Positions 10,206 through 19,270 of a DNA stretch of 64,000 nt are shown here, one piece after another. The translations under genes were made by a program, and so were the position numbers. The DNA comes from Sweltsa coloradensis. Its lineage: Eukaryota; Arthropoda; Insecta; Plecoptera; Chloroperlidae. The notes under the pieces are model-generated. The model saw nothing but the letters and a program-made list of their open reading frames with translations, had not been told where the DNA came from and did not search any database. Position 1 is the stretch's first letter; every line of letters starts with the position of its first letter. Where the stretch lies: NCBI GenBank assembly GCA_024449915.1, contig JAMZAV010005029.1, forward strand, positions 37,970-101,969, read 5' to 3'.

Positions 10206-11841
10206 TTAAGGTATTAGTTTCAATAAAAGTAGATTTCGACGGAAAAATTTAGGTTTTTTAAGGATTATTTTTAGAACAAGCTTTTGAATTACGTTTAGCT
10301 GATGTATGTGAGTGTCATAAGCTCCTCCCCAACTCAGTATTCCATAAATAAGTGAAGATTGTATCAAGGCAAAGTATATATTTCTAAGGAGAGTTTTTGT
10401 CAGAATATTTCTTAACGTATAAAAAATGTACAGACAATTTCTTAACCTAGATGTGATCATTTTAATATGACAATTCCATTTTAAATGTTGGTCGATTATT
10501 ACACCTAAATATTTTATATGAGCCACTTTCTTAATTACATGGCAGTTGCAGGTAGTGTTATTACTATGGATAGGGGTGTCGCAATCAGTTAAGTGGAGTT
10601 GTATGTTGTTTTGAGTAGGCTGGTTGGCAATCGTGGCAGAAAAGGTGATAAATTCCGTTTTTTCCAGATTGAGAGTGAGGATGTTATCGTTTAGCCACTG
10701 CTGTATTTTAGAGAGTTCTCGTTGAGCTTTTTTGTAAACTTCATCCCAGTTTTTTGCCGACAAATAATAGCACTGTATCGTCAGCAAATGTAATTATTTT
10801 TCCATCGATTATACCATTACACAATTCATTAATAAAGATGGTAAAGAGTAAAGGTCCCAACACTGTACCCTGTGGAACTCCGTAATCAATTATTCTTGGT
10901 TTACTAAGGTGACCATTTATGGTCACCATTTGTTCCCGATCAGTTATATAGCTCTTTATAAGGTTGTTTGCGATGCCACGTATACCATAATTATTTAATT
11001 TGTTTAGTAATAATTCGTGTGAAAACCGTATCAAATGCTTTAGCTAAATCCAAGAATACAGCTAGCGGTTTTTTGTTTGAATCTAATGCGGTATGTACTT
11101 CTGTGGTTAATTTCAGAATTGCGTCCTGCGTGCTTAACGAATTTCGGAATCCAAATTGATTGTCAGAAATAATATCGTTAGTTTCGAGAAAGTCATTGAA
11201 TCTTTTTTTTATAGCTTTTTCATAAATTTTTGAAATATTTGATGTGAGAGAGATTGGTCTGTAATTACTTAATTTAGTTTTTATCATCCTTCTTATGTAT
11301 GGGGGTTATTTGAGCTTTTTTTAGAATATCTGGGTATTCTCAGATATGAAACCTATGTTAATGATATGCATGAGGGGTTGAGTTATAGAGTTCTTTACTA
11401 GTTTTTAAGGTTGATGTAAGTATCCCATCATGCCCAGGTGACGTCCGCATGCCCAGCTCATTGATGTACTCTATGATTTCGTCTTCATCAACTGGCGTCA
11501 AAAAGATAGTCTTTGGATTAACTTTGTCCCTCGATTTTAGTTTATTTGAATGTTTTGTAGTGTGTGAAGTTTACTACTGATTATTTTGTTTGCCATTGTT
11601 TTCCCTATATCACTAAAAAAGTCGACAAATTCATTAGCATCATTACAGGATTGTTTTTTGTTAGAACAACACCTTTGTCTGTTTGAATTTTCTTAATTTC
11701 TATTTTAGATCTATTCCTATTTGCAGCCTCGTTAATTACCCGCCAAGTTTTTCTTACGTCATTATGAGCATTTGCTATTTTATCTTGGTAATACTTGTTT
11801 TTCCTGTCTTTTACCAGAGTGTTTATTTTATTTCGATACAT
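10206..11841 (-). pseudogene. LINE ORF2 reverse transcriptase, broken into several frames
   Basis: From 5' to 3' on the minus strand: YRNKINTLVKDRKNKYYQDK (linker), LSNYRPISLTSNISKIYEK (RT motif 1), DNQFGFRNSLSTQDAIL, AVFLDLAKAFDTV (motif A), VPQGTVLGPLLFTIFINE (motif B), ITFADDTVLL (motif C), LNLEKTEFITFS and HIKYLGVIIDQHLKW. The catalytic aspartates are still present. At least two frameshifts (near 11,030 and 10,760) separate the frames. Confidence 0.85.
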
Positions 11842-11898
11842 TTTGTAACGGAGTTTTAGAGTTTCATTAGTGGGGTCTTTAGTACTTTCTTGTGTAGT

Positions 11899-12584
11899 TT
11901 ATCCCTTTTCTTTCATTGATGTAGCTATTCCGACTGTCATCCATGATTTTAAAGTTTTTATTTTCTTTATCTTTAATGGAACAGTAGCATTCATTACATA
12001 TGTTTTAAATATATTTATAAAATTGACAGCTGCATCATTTGAGTTATTAGTGTTAATGACATCATTCCAGCTCTCATCTTCGATTAATGCCATAAGAGTA
12101 TCGTTATCAATTTTGGTGGCACAAGTGGTCTTTTGAATATGTTCGTTGTTTTTACTATTATTATTAGTTGTACTCCAGCCTAGATATGTTGGGTAGTGAT
12201 CTGTTATATTAGTTTGTAAGATTAATGAAGTGTATGATGTAATGTGGCGAATTAGATAAATGTGGTTCTATACACTTTTGAGAAGTTGTTGTAACTCTGG
12301 TAGTTCTTTAATGCATGGTAAGTATCCATTAAGAACATTACGTTAAGGTAATCATTAGAAATATTATATTCAGCATCGCTAGGTTGGTAAGTATTTATAT
12401 TTATGTCCCCTGCAACTATATTGTGACTGCCCTTAAGATGAGTCGACATTATTTGTTCTAGTTTCTTCAGTGAACAATTTAGCATTAGATGACGGAGACC
12501 TATAATAGCAAGGATATTGATAGTTTCATTATTTCTCTCAAGTTTAATAATTACTCCATTTGCTTGAGTTAATGCAGTACTCAA
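11899..12584 (-). pseudogene. LINE ORF2, endonuclease and linker remnants
   Basis: The minus frame 12252-12584 contains HNIVAGDININ, the GDxN motif of an APE-type endonuclease, and FSKVYRT. The frame 11899-12093 carries KSWMTVGIATSMKEKG, a segment common between endonuclease and RT. Stops separate the pieces. Confidence 0.65.
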
Positions 12585-13049
12585 TTATATTCAAAGTTTT
12601 CAATGCGTTTTCGTTAATATATACTGAAGGCTATCATGGGATGTATTTTAGTTGGTATGTGATATGCGTTATAGTGTTTTTAATTCGTATTGCTTTGATT
12701 GTGTTCTATTTTGGGTTTCTGTAAGAATTAGAATATCAAAAAGGGTTTCGGTATGGTATAGTAGGGCCTGAAAAGTGTCAAAGTTTTTGTTTATTCCCCT
12801 AATTGTTGGTATGAAGAGTTTAAATTGATTGTGGTTAATTAACTGTTTAAATTTATCTATGTCGTCACAATGGGATTCTTCATTATTGTTGCCATCCAGA
12901 TCTAAGGTTCTAATTCTATCATTTATAAAATTAATATAATAAAGTAAAAATAAACTTAGTATTTACGTCTATAATAACAATATTATGTTTCCCCTGGATT
13001 ATTGGGGTAGTTTTAATTTAGATTCAAATAACTAATCTATCTAAGTTCT

Positions 13050-13930
13050 AGATGTGTGTTATACAGGCCTGTAGGCCCGTGACGAGTAGTTCCCCCGGCA
13101 TGATTAGTCCGAGTCCCGTGGTGAAAAGCTGCATCTGCGCGCGCTCTATTGGTGTTGACCGGTTGTTGCTAGACGTGGCCTTGAGTCAGGTGCAGGGCTG
13201 GTTTGACGTCGCTCTCGGTCAGTGGTGGCTCGACACACCCTTCGAGTTTGATTCTGAGACCAGCCAGCGTTGTTGCCATATCTCGTCTCTTGTTGAGATA
13301 CCAGAAGATGACCCCGTCTTGTGTCCAGACATTCCGCATTCCCACCTTCTCAATCGCTTCTTGTAGTATTTGTCGCCTAGTAGCAGTGAGATCCTCCCTT
13401 ATAACGATCTTGGTACCTCGTAAATATCTTTTGTTGCGGTATATGTCGTCTCTCTGCCTGTAACTAGCCAGCCTTACTATGATAGGCCTTGGGGGCAGGT
13501 TTTACCGAGGGCCGGAGGGGGACCAATTCGATGTGATCGTGATATGTCCCATTCCCGCATATCCAGATCTAAGCACCGTCACCAATTTTACCGTTTAGTA
13601 CTTTAAGTACCAACTGGTCGGTATTTTCTCCCCTTGATTCGGGGATACCGAAGATTCTTAGGTTTTCCCGTCTTTGATATTGCTCAAGTTCATCTGTTTC
13701 TTCGGAGTAAATCCCGTTCCAGATTTTCAATCCTTGCCAAGTTAGTGTTGTCTTGGGCTTGAATGATATTTTTAGTCTCAATATCTTTTGAAATCGCCGC
13801 GACCACTTCCTTCACAATCAGTGGGATGAGCGTTGGCAACATGCCTCCACAATACTTTGAAGGATTGTCGCGTCTTTGAACGCTTCTAGTACGGAAATTG
13901 ATACTTTCTTCGTAATCTCTTCATCCATCA
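13050..13930 (-). pseudogene. LINE ORF1 protein, broken
   Basis: The minus strand encodes MMDEEITKK at the start, ELEQYQRRENLRIFGIPES at the end of the coiled coil, and a C-terminal domain with PRPIIVRLASYRQRDD, RGTKIVIREDLTATRR and VGMRNVWTQDGVIFW. This order of coiled coil, RRM-like and C-terminal domain matches L1-type ORF1 proteins (transposase_22 family), which bind RNA as trimers. The frame is interrupted several times. The intact N-terminal half is visible in the related copy at 28,897. Confidence 0.7.
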
Positions 13931-14471
13931 TGTTTGGAACTTAACTTACACAATATTATGATTAATTTCATACATACACAACTCGACACCACCGGAAACT
14001 AGATTGTTACTGTTAATATTGCAATTATTACCGGAGCACCACACACACACTACTCGTCACTAAATACACTAAACTAAACTAAATACACTAAATAGATATT
14101 TTTACTTTATGCTGTTTTCAAACTCTAAATTTAGGGCTATTTAGTGATTTCGGGTAATTTTGCACCACACACTGGTTGAAAAAAAAGTTGTAATGAACAA
14201 AAGAAAGTTGTAAGGAACAAGACCTGCCCCTGATTGTAGCCCGGCAACCACACAGGGCATTGATGTGCGTTCTTTTGCCTTGGATATAAACTGCAATATC
14301 CATTGTACGTCAAATGGCACTACAGAACGGTGTCCGCTGGAAGGAGAGCGTCATAAATAACCAGTCGCTGAGCGCACTGGGAGAAGTCATTCCCTGCTTA
14401 GCCAGCAGAGTCCTTAGAAGAAGCTAACCTCAAGAGCTACCAACAAAAATTTTAAATATTTCTTTTTTTAA

Positions 14472-14655
14472 ATTCAAAAAAATTAGAACATCAGTTTGAC
14501 CGTGATTACAGCAGAAATGAAGTCAATTATGGAAGATTTTAATTATTTGAAATTCAAAAAAATGAGAACATCAGTTTGACCTTAAATATTTCAGAAATGA
14601 AGTCAATTATGGAAGAAATTAAAAAAATGAGAACATCAGTTTGACCGTGACTACA
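14472..14655. repeat. Short tandem repeat, three imperfect units of about 81 bp
   Basis: The phrase GAACATCAGTTTGACC followed by CAGAAATGAAGTCAATTATG recurs at about 14,486, 14,567 and 14,631. The third unit is cut short. The open frame at 14,767-14,985 just downstream has no recognised motif. Confidence 0.7.
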
Positions 14656-15166
14656 GCACTGTTGAAAGGCGAGACGAACCGGCACATGGCAAGGACAGAT
14701 CGAACACACATAGCTCAAAATCGCATACTATCTTTTCCCTAGTAAGATTCATTTAGTATTTATTACGTGTACGTTTCGAAGTTAGCCCACAGGACATCGA
14801 AACCATTCTGTTTAAAATATACTCAGAAAAAAAATATATCTGCTGCTTCAGTGCTCGAAAACGCAACTAGGTTGCGCTGGAGTAAAATCGACGCGAAAGG
14901 CATCTATTGGCAAAAGTTGTTGTCTCTCATGGAAAATAGACCGTTGAGGCTACACGTTATACCGACTTGGAAACAGGAGGGGTGAGAGGAGAGTGGGTGT
15001 AGCTGACAACAATAGTTGAGCAGTTGTGTTTATTTTTAATATTCCTTGCAAGAGGCAGTGACGGGCGGGGTTACTGTTCTCGACCAAGACTGTGTTTCCT
15101 CCTGTGTTACATAACTGGTTCTCCTTGAACGTTCAGTATTAAGGTTTGGTATAGATGGCTATTAGT

Positions 15167-15528
15167 CAGGGTGTGTGATTTTTTGGATTTTTATTATTTA
15201 AAAAAAATCATTATTTATTTGATTTAAAATCAACTTTTCGATTTAAATTTCCATTTTTTCATTTTTTTCCCGATATAAAACAGATTTTTATTGATTTAAA
15301 TCAACAAATATCAGTGTTTCAAAACTTGTCAAGTAGGTTAGCGGATCAAATACTTTCACAAGGTTTCAGAAAATATAATTCAAAAATTATTATTAGGAAA
15401 CTTTGCCTAAATCAGTTGGAACTCTTGTGCTTGTTGCTCAAAAGGAAGAAAGTGCATTTAATTTAAATTAATGATTTTTATTAAATACATCATTTGATTT
15501 AAAACTGATTTAAATTAAAAACACCCTG
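15167..15528. mobile_element. hAT-type MITE, 362 bp
   Basis: The ends CAGGGTGT and ACACCCTG are inverted. The 8-bp flanks CTATTAGT at 15159-15166 and 15529-15536 are identical. The interior is rich in GATTTAAAT motifs. An exact 8-bp duplication with CAGGG termini is the hAT signature. No coding capacity. Confidence 0.85.
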
Positions 15529-15640
15529 CTATTAGTGCTATTTTATCCTATCTTCTCTAGTAACTTTATGCCAATTAATGGTTTTAATTTAATTTTACTG
15601 CATTCCTTTGTTTTAACTTTACTACTGACCTCCTTTTTAG

Positions 15641-15721
15641 AATATTGCTGCTACCAGTGTTTCTACGACTGGAGTTGGACCGTGGCACAAGAGTAATAAG
15701 GCGACCCACCGAGATTTATAA
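15641..15721 (+). CDS. Candidate terminal exon, copy 1 of 3 (unknown)
   Basis: The acceptor CTCCTTTTTAG is followed by an 81-nt frame reading NIAATSVSTTGVGPWHKSNK to a TAA stop. The same segment recurs at 23,303-23,383 and 32,854-32,934, each time about 115 bp upstream of a Myb-like exon. Conservation of the length suggests a real exon or a shared intron element. I do not recognise the peptide. This copy has one change in the first codons. Confidence 0.35.
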   Translation, partial: NIAATSVSTTGVGPWHKSNKATHRDL

Positions 15722-15836
15722 ATTTTTTATTTGACAGAGTATTTGGCGCGATATTCAAATCTTTGTTTTTAATTATTTGAAACTTGTTGGAACCCTTGCA
15801 TTTGCCGTCCTAACGTGTGGCTTCGATTGTTTCTAG

Positions 15837-16001
15837 GAAGTACACGCAAATTGATGAAGAGAGTAAAATAGTGAACTTTATAAAAAATAACCCAACAGAA
15901 GTTTACGGGCAAGTATATTTTAATAAAATGGTGAATTCGGGGATCTGGCCCGACCGCTCATATGATTCGATTTCATCGCATTTCAGACGCCGTAAAGAAA
16001 G
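15837..16001 (+). CDS. Myb/Rap1-like DNA-binding exon, copy 1
   Basis: The acceptor TTTCTAG and donor GTAAGTAG bound a 165-nt exon encoding about 54 residues: KYTQIDEESKIVNFIKN, YGQVYFNKMVNSGIWPDRS, SISSHFRRRKE. An aromatic-bounded three-helix pattern with a final SLxxYFRR-type helix resembles Rap1-type Myb/SANT domains, so DNA binding is inferred. The exon starts with one and ends with two leftover bases. The next exon, 16,502-17,094, keeps this frame for 28 residues. The apparent GTG start upstream is simply intron read through. Confidence 0.6.
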
Positions 16002-16501
16002 GTAAGTAGGTATAGTTTAGTTAACAAAGTTCAACTGGATGGCCATGCTGCTCTCAAAACAAAACAACAACAAACTAGCTCAGCTAGGAGCTTCAATCGG
16101 GTAGGTCATATTGCGGCTGCACCAACACAGCGATATTGTAAGTTAATAAATTAAATGTTTGTTTGAATCTAAAATATTCAAATAACTAAGTCTAGTTGTA
16201 GGCCAATTAATAATAGAAATGACTCAAAGTACATAGCCTTGTACAAAGGAATGACCCTTCCTATAAGTATTCTGAATTCATGAATAAACCACTCAGAGAG
16301 AAACTCAACTCAAAGAGAAAATGTTGATTCTCACCACTGTACAGAGCGTGCCACAGCTCTGTGAATTATTAGAGTGGCACTCAGAGAAGGAACTGTTAAT
16401 CCAAGGATAATTCACAGCAACAATAAATAAACAAACAAACAAAGAAACAATATCAAGAAGCTTATTTGTCCCTTATTAAACGTATTAAACTATTGATCTA
16501 G

Positions 16502-17094
16502 TGATGAAATTGACGGAACAGAAACTCTTCCAAATGTCCGGAAAATTAATTTTACTGACGTTCTTGTTTACAGCCACACATTTTAAAGATGTGAAAAACG
16601 GGGTTACCGAAGTTGAGGGGAAGTTGGCAACTTTGGTGAATGCTGTCAATCAGTTCATACAAGACGAACAAGCTTTTGTCCAAGCCCGTGACCAGCAACA
16701 ATTGAGCACCGCTCGAAGCCGCTCGGACTCCTTGAAGTTCATGGAAATGATGCAGTTTATGATTAATCATATCGAGAACGTTCAAACTCAAATGAATGAG
16801 TTCACGAGATTTCAGATAGAGCAGTTTATATGCCTAATGGAGAAGATACTTGAACTCGAAGGACAAGAAACTGAAAGTCACAATCAACTTCGCGAGTCAT
16901 TTGTACAATCAGCCCAACAGCTTGCAATATTTTTCAAACGTCGTACAGTTGTGGCCTCGAGCTTCGGAACACACGAAGCTGATTCTGAACCAAGCGTAAA
17001 CCAGTCCGAACCTGATTCTGAATCAAACCTGAACCAGTTCGAACCTGATTCTGAATCAAACGAGAGTCAGTCTGAACCTGAACCGGAACAATAA
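16502..17094 (+). CDS. Coiled-coil exon with acidic EPDSESN tail, one frameshift
   Basis: Joined to exon 15,837-16,001 (leftover AG plus T), the frame reads SDEIDGTETLPNVRK and on to SHTF, then meets a TAA at 16,584-16,586 in a run of four T. One T fewer would continue into the long downstream frame, FKDVKNGVTEVEGKLATL and onward. That frame is a glutamine/methionine-rich helical coiled coil ending in four-fold repeats of the EPDSESN type and a stop at 17,092. AATAAA lies at 17,117. Together these look like a Myb-like regulator of about 250 residues with a single indel, either a real mutation or a sequencing error. Confidence 0.6.
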
Positions 17095-18000
17095 ACGAAT
17101 TTGTGCAAAGATTGTCAATAAATTTGCCATCCTTTTTTCTTCAAATTATGAAATATAATATGTTCTATTCAATATGTTTAAAAATTTAGTTTGTTAAACA
17201 GTAAAGATGGTGCCTTAACACCTCTGTATTACGCACAGCACAGGGTAAAATACGGTAAGTTTCATATTAACATGTCATCGGAAAACACGAAGATGAACCG
17301 AACCTGATTCTAAACCAAACGAGAACCAGTCTGAACCTGATTCTGAATCAAACCTGAACCAGTCGAACCTGATTCTGAATCAAACGAGAGTCAGTCTGAA
17401 CCTGAACCGGACCAATAAACGAATTTGTGCAAAGATTGTCAATAAATTTGCCATCCTTTTTTCTTCAAATTATGAAATATAATATGTTCTATTCAATATG
17501 TTTAAAAATTTAGTTTGTTAAACAGTAAAGATGGTGCCTTAACACCTCTGTATTACGCACAGCACAGGGTAAAATACGGTAAGTTTCATATTAACATGTC
17601 ATCGGAAAACACGAAGATGAACCGAACCTGATTCTAAACCAAACGAGAACCAGTCTGAACCTGATTCTGAATCAAACCTGAACCAGTCCGAACCTGATTC
17701 TGAATCAAACGAGAGTCAGTCTGAACCTGAACCGGAACAATAAACGAATTTGTGCAAAGATTGTCGTTAAATTTGCCATCCTTTTTTCTTCAAATTATGA
17801 AATATATGTTCTATTCAGTAGCCTACTGGTATGTTTAAAAATTTAGTTTGTTTGACAGTAAAGATGGTGCCTTAACACCTCTGTATTACGCACAGGGTAA
17901 AATACGGTACATTTCATATTAACATGTCATCGGAAAACACGAAGATGAACCGAACCTGATTCTAAACCAAACGAGAACCGGTCTGAACCACTGAACCAGA
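17040..18000. repeat. Tandem copies of the coiled-coil gene's 3' end, about 320-bp period
   Basis: The acidic-tail coding DNA, stop, AATAAA and downstream sequence up to AAAATACGGTAAGTTTCAT are repeated about three times. Unit boundaries fall near 17,098, 17,418 and 17,750. The third unit has lost a few bases. The repeated tails have no upstream exon and cannot be made as proteins on their own. Confidence 0.85.
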
Positions 18001-18017
18001 ACCGGAACACAATACTC

Positions 18018-18193
18018 GGCATGCCATACACTGAAATGGAGATCAGTAAAATGATATTATACTTGAGAAACCACCCCAATGAAAATTATGGTCTCATATT
18101 TTAAGGAGATGGTGGCATCGGGTATTTGGCCGGAAAGAGGAGCTCTTTGCCCTCATGAAGTTCCTCCAGTGGGCTCCGTATGACAACATAAAG
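18018..18193 (+). pseudogene. Chimeric fragment: Myb-like exon joined to SNF2 exon
   Basis: The first part encodes MPYTEMEISKMILYLRNHP and EMVASGIWPER of a Myb-like exon. At about 18,139 it passes directly into the end of an SNF2 exon (LFALMKFLQWAPYDNIK) with its normal GTATGT donor. The join falls in GAGGAGCTC, where the two exons share a few bases. The frame is lost across the join. The downstream copy at 24,640 has the same join. Confidence 0.75.
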
Positions 18194-18235
18194 GTATGTA
18201 CAATGCTAAGAACAGAATTACATGCACCCTCAAAT

Positions 18236-18292
18236 ATTCAAAAACCCACTACCCAACGATCATTTGCCTTGTGTCAACTGAAGGGTCACTGC
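18236..18292 (+). pseudogene. SNF2 motif III region, fragment (copy 1 of 4)
   Basis: The stretch encodes KPTTQRSFALCQLKGHC, matching the segment just before RWALxGTP in TTF2/HLTF-type SNF2 proteins. One base is missing before the RWAL codons, so the frame ends. Near-identical pieces occur at about 18,606, 24,857 and 25,230. Confidence 0.65.
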
Positions 18293-18367
18293 GGTAAGCA
18301 TTGACTAGATGTCATTCCTTGTAACAATATAATGTCAACCGTGAAATAAAATGTTTACTGTATGCAG

Positions 18368-18569
18368 GGTCACTGTATAAATAAAATGGCAACGGATCAT
18401 ACTCGATGCACCCAAAAAAATAAATAAAACGTCTACCCAAAGGTCTTTCGCATTAAACGAACTACAAAGTCTCAGCCGGTGGGCATTGATTGGCACTTCC
18501 ACAAAGGACAACGAGGAGCTCTATGCCCTCATGAAGTTCCTCCAGTGGGCACCGTATGACAACGTAAAG
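18368..18569 (+). pseudogene. SNF2 ATPase exon (motifs II-III), copy 1, frameshifted
   Basis: Equivalent to exon 24,988-25,191 but two single-base deletions near its start destroy the frame. From about 18,470 it reads SLSRWALIGTSTKDNEELYA and LMKFLQWAPYDNVK. GTP of motif III is changed to GTS. The GTATGT donor is kept. Confidence 0.8.
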
Positions 18570-18695
18570 GTATGTACAATGCTAAGAACAGAATTACCTG
18601 CACCCTCAAATATTCAAAAACCCACTACCCAACGATCATTTGCCTTGTGTCAACTGAAGGGTCACTGCGGTGGGCATTGACTAGATTATTTCTAG

Positions 18696-18817
18696 GGTGT
18701 GTAAACCATACTCACTAAAGGAGCAAAACAACATGATTTTATTCTTGAAAGTTCACCCCAAAGAAACTTATGGGTCGCAATTATTTAAGGAGATGGTGGC
18801 ATCCGGTATTTGGAACG
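18696..18817 (+). pseudogene. Myb-like exon fragment, 3' truncated
   Basis: The acceptor TTATTTCTAG is followed by VCKPYSLKEQNNMILFLK, HPKETYGSQLFKEMVASGIW, then the similarity stops at 18,817 inside the codon after W. The copy at 25,318-25,439 ends at the same base, so the truncation came before the duplication. Confidence 0.7.
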
Positions 18818-18959
18818 TTAAGGGTGTTCCACCCTGAACGTGTGCAAGTATGTCAGCCTCCTTGATAGCCTCCCCCGATCTGTCATCACGTCTGCGTACA
18901 ACTGCCAGACAGGGGTCTGGAGACGCACCAGATATATAGCAATGAATAGATACTAGGTA

Positions 18960-19270
18960 ATGAGAGAAACTAGCTAAGGAGCCTCAATCAGGTAGGTCAT
19001 ACTTAGGCTGCAACAACACAGCAATATTGTAAGTAAATAGATTGAATGTTGTTTGATTGTTTTTAAAATATTCAAATAACTAAGCCTAGTTGTAATTATA
19101 ATAAACAATTAACTCTGACAAAAGTTTGACCCTTCCTAAAGAGTTTTCTGAATTCAAGAATAAACCACTCAGAAGAGTATAGGCTGTATCACCAGAACAA
19201 CATGGAGAAAATGTTGATTCTCACCTCTGTACGGAGCGTGCCACAGCTCAGTGAATTATTAGAGTAGCAC
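18960..19270. repeat. Intron-type segment recurring at 16.07, 25.57 and 27.28 kb
   Basis: AGAGAAACTAGCTAAGGAGC, GGTAGGTCATA and GCAATATTGTAAGT, followed by AAAATATTCAAATAACTAAG, recur in the same order at 16,070-16,470, 25,572-25,880 and 27,276-27,730. The 16-kb copy lies between the Myb-like exon and the coiled-coil exon, so it is probably intron sequence of that gene carried along in duplications. Confidence 0.8.

Larger units (their letters stand above)
9352..14060 (-). mobile_element. Non-LTR retrotransposon (LINE), about 4.7 kb, 5' complete but degenerate
   Basis: On the minus strand, ORF1 is followed by endonuclease, RT and a C-terminal region, ending in a TAAA-type simple tail at about 9352-9376. 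The 5' end, GTGACGAGTAGTGTG at 14060, is the same as that of another copy at 28,767, which supports it as the true element start. It sits inside a unit of the 449-bp repeat. Many stops and frameshifts make it inactive. The clade is probably CR1/L2-like within the jockey superfamily, judged by eye. Confidence 0.85.
8252..14438. repeat. 449-bp tandem repeat (satellite-like), interrupted by a LINE
   Basis: Units start CGGTGTCCGCTGGAAGGA at 8252, 8700, 9149 and 14328. Units 1 and 2 are full length (448-449 bp) and almost identical. Unit 3 is split by a LINE between about 9350 and 14,070. Unit 4 is truncated near 14,438. Short minus-strand open frames such as MDIAVYI recur only because the DNA recurs. 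Confidence 0.9.

Noticed and set aside
15817..15836. Protein start MASIVSRK before each Myb-like exon
   Set aside because: It would need a GTG start. The same bases form a conserved TTTCTAG splice acceptor, so the peptide is intron read-through.
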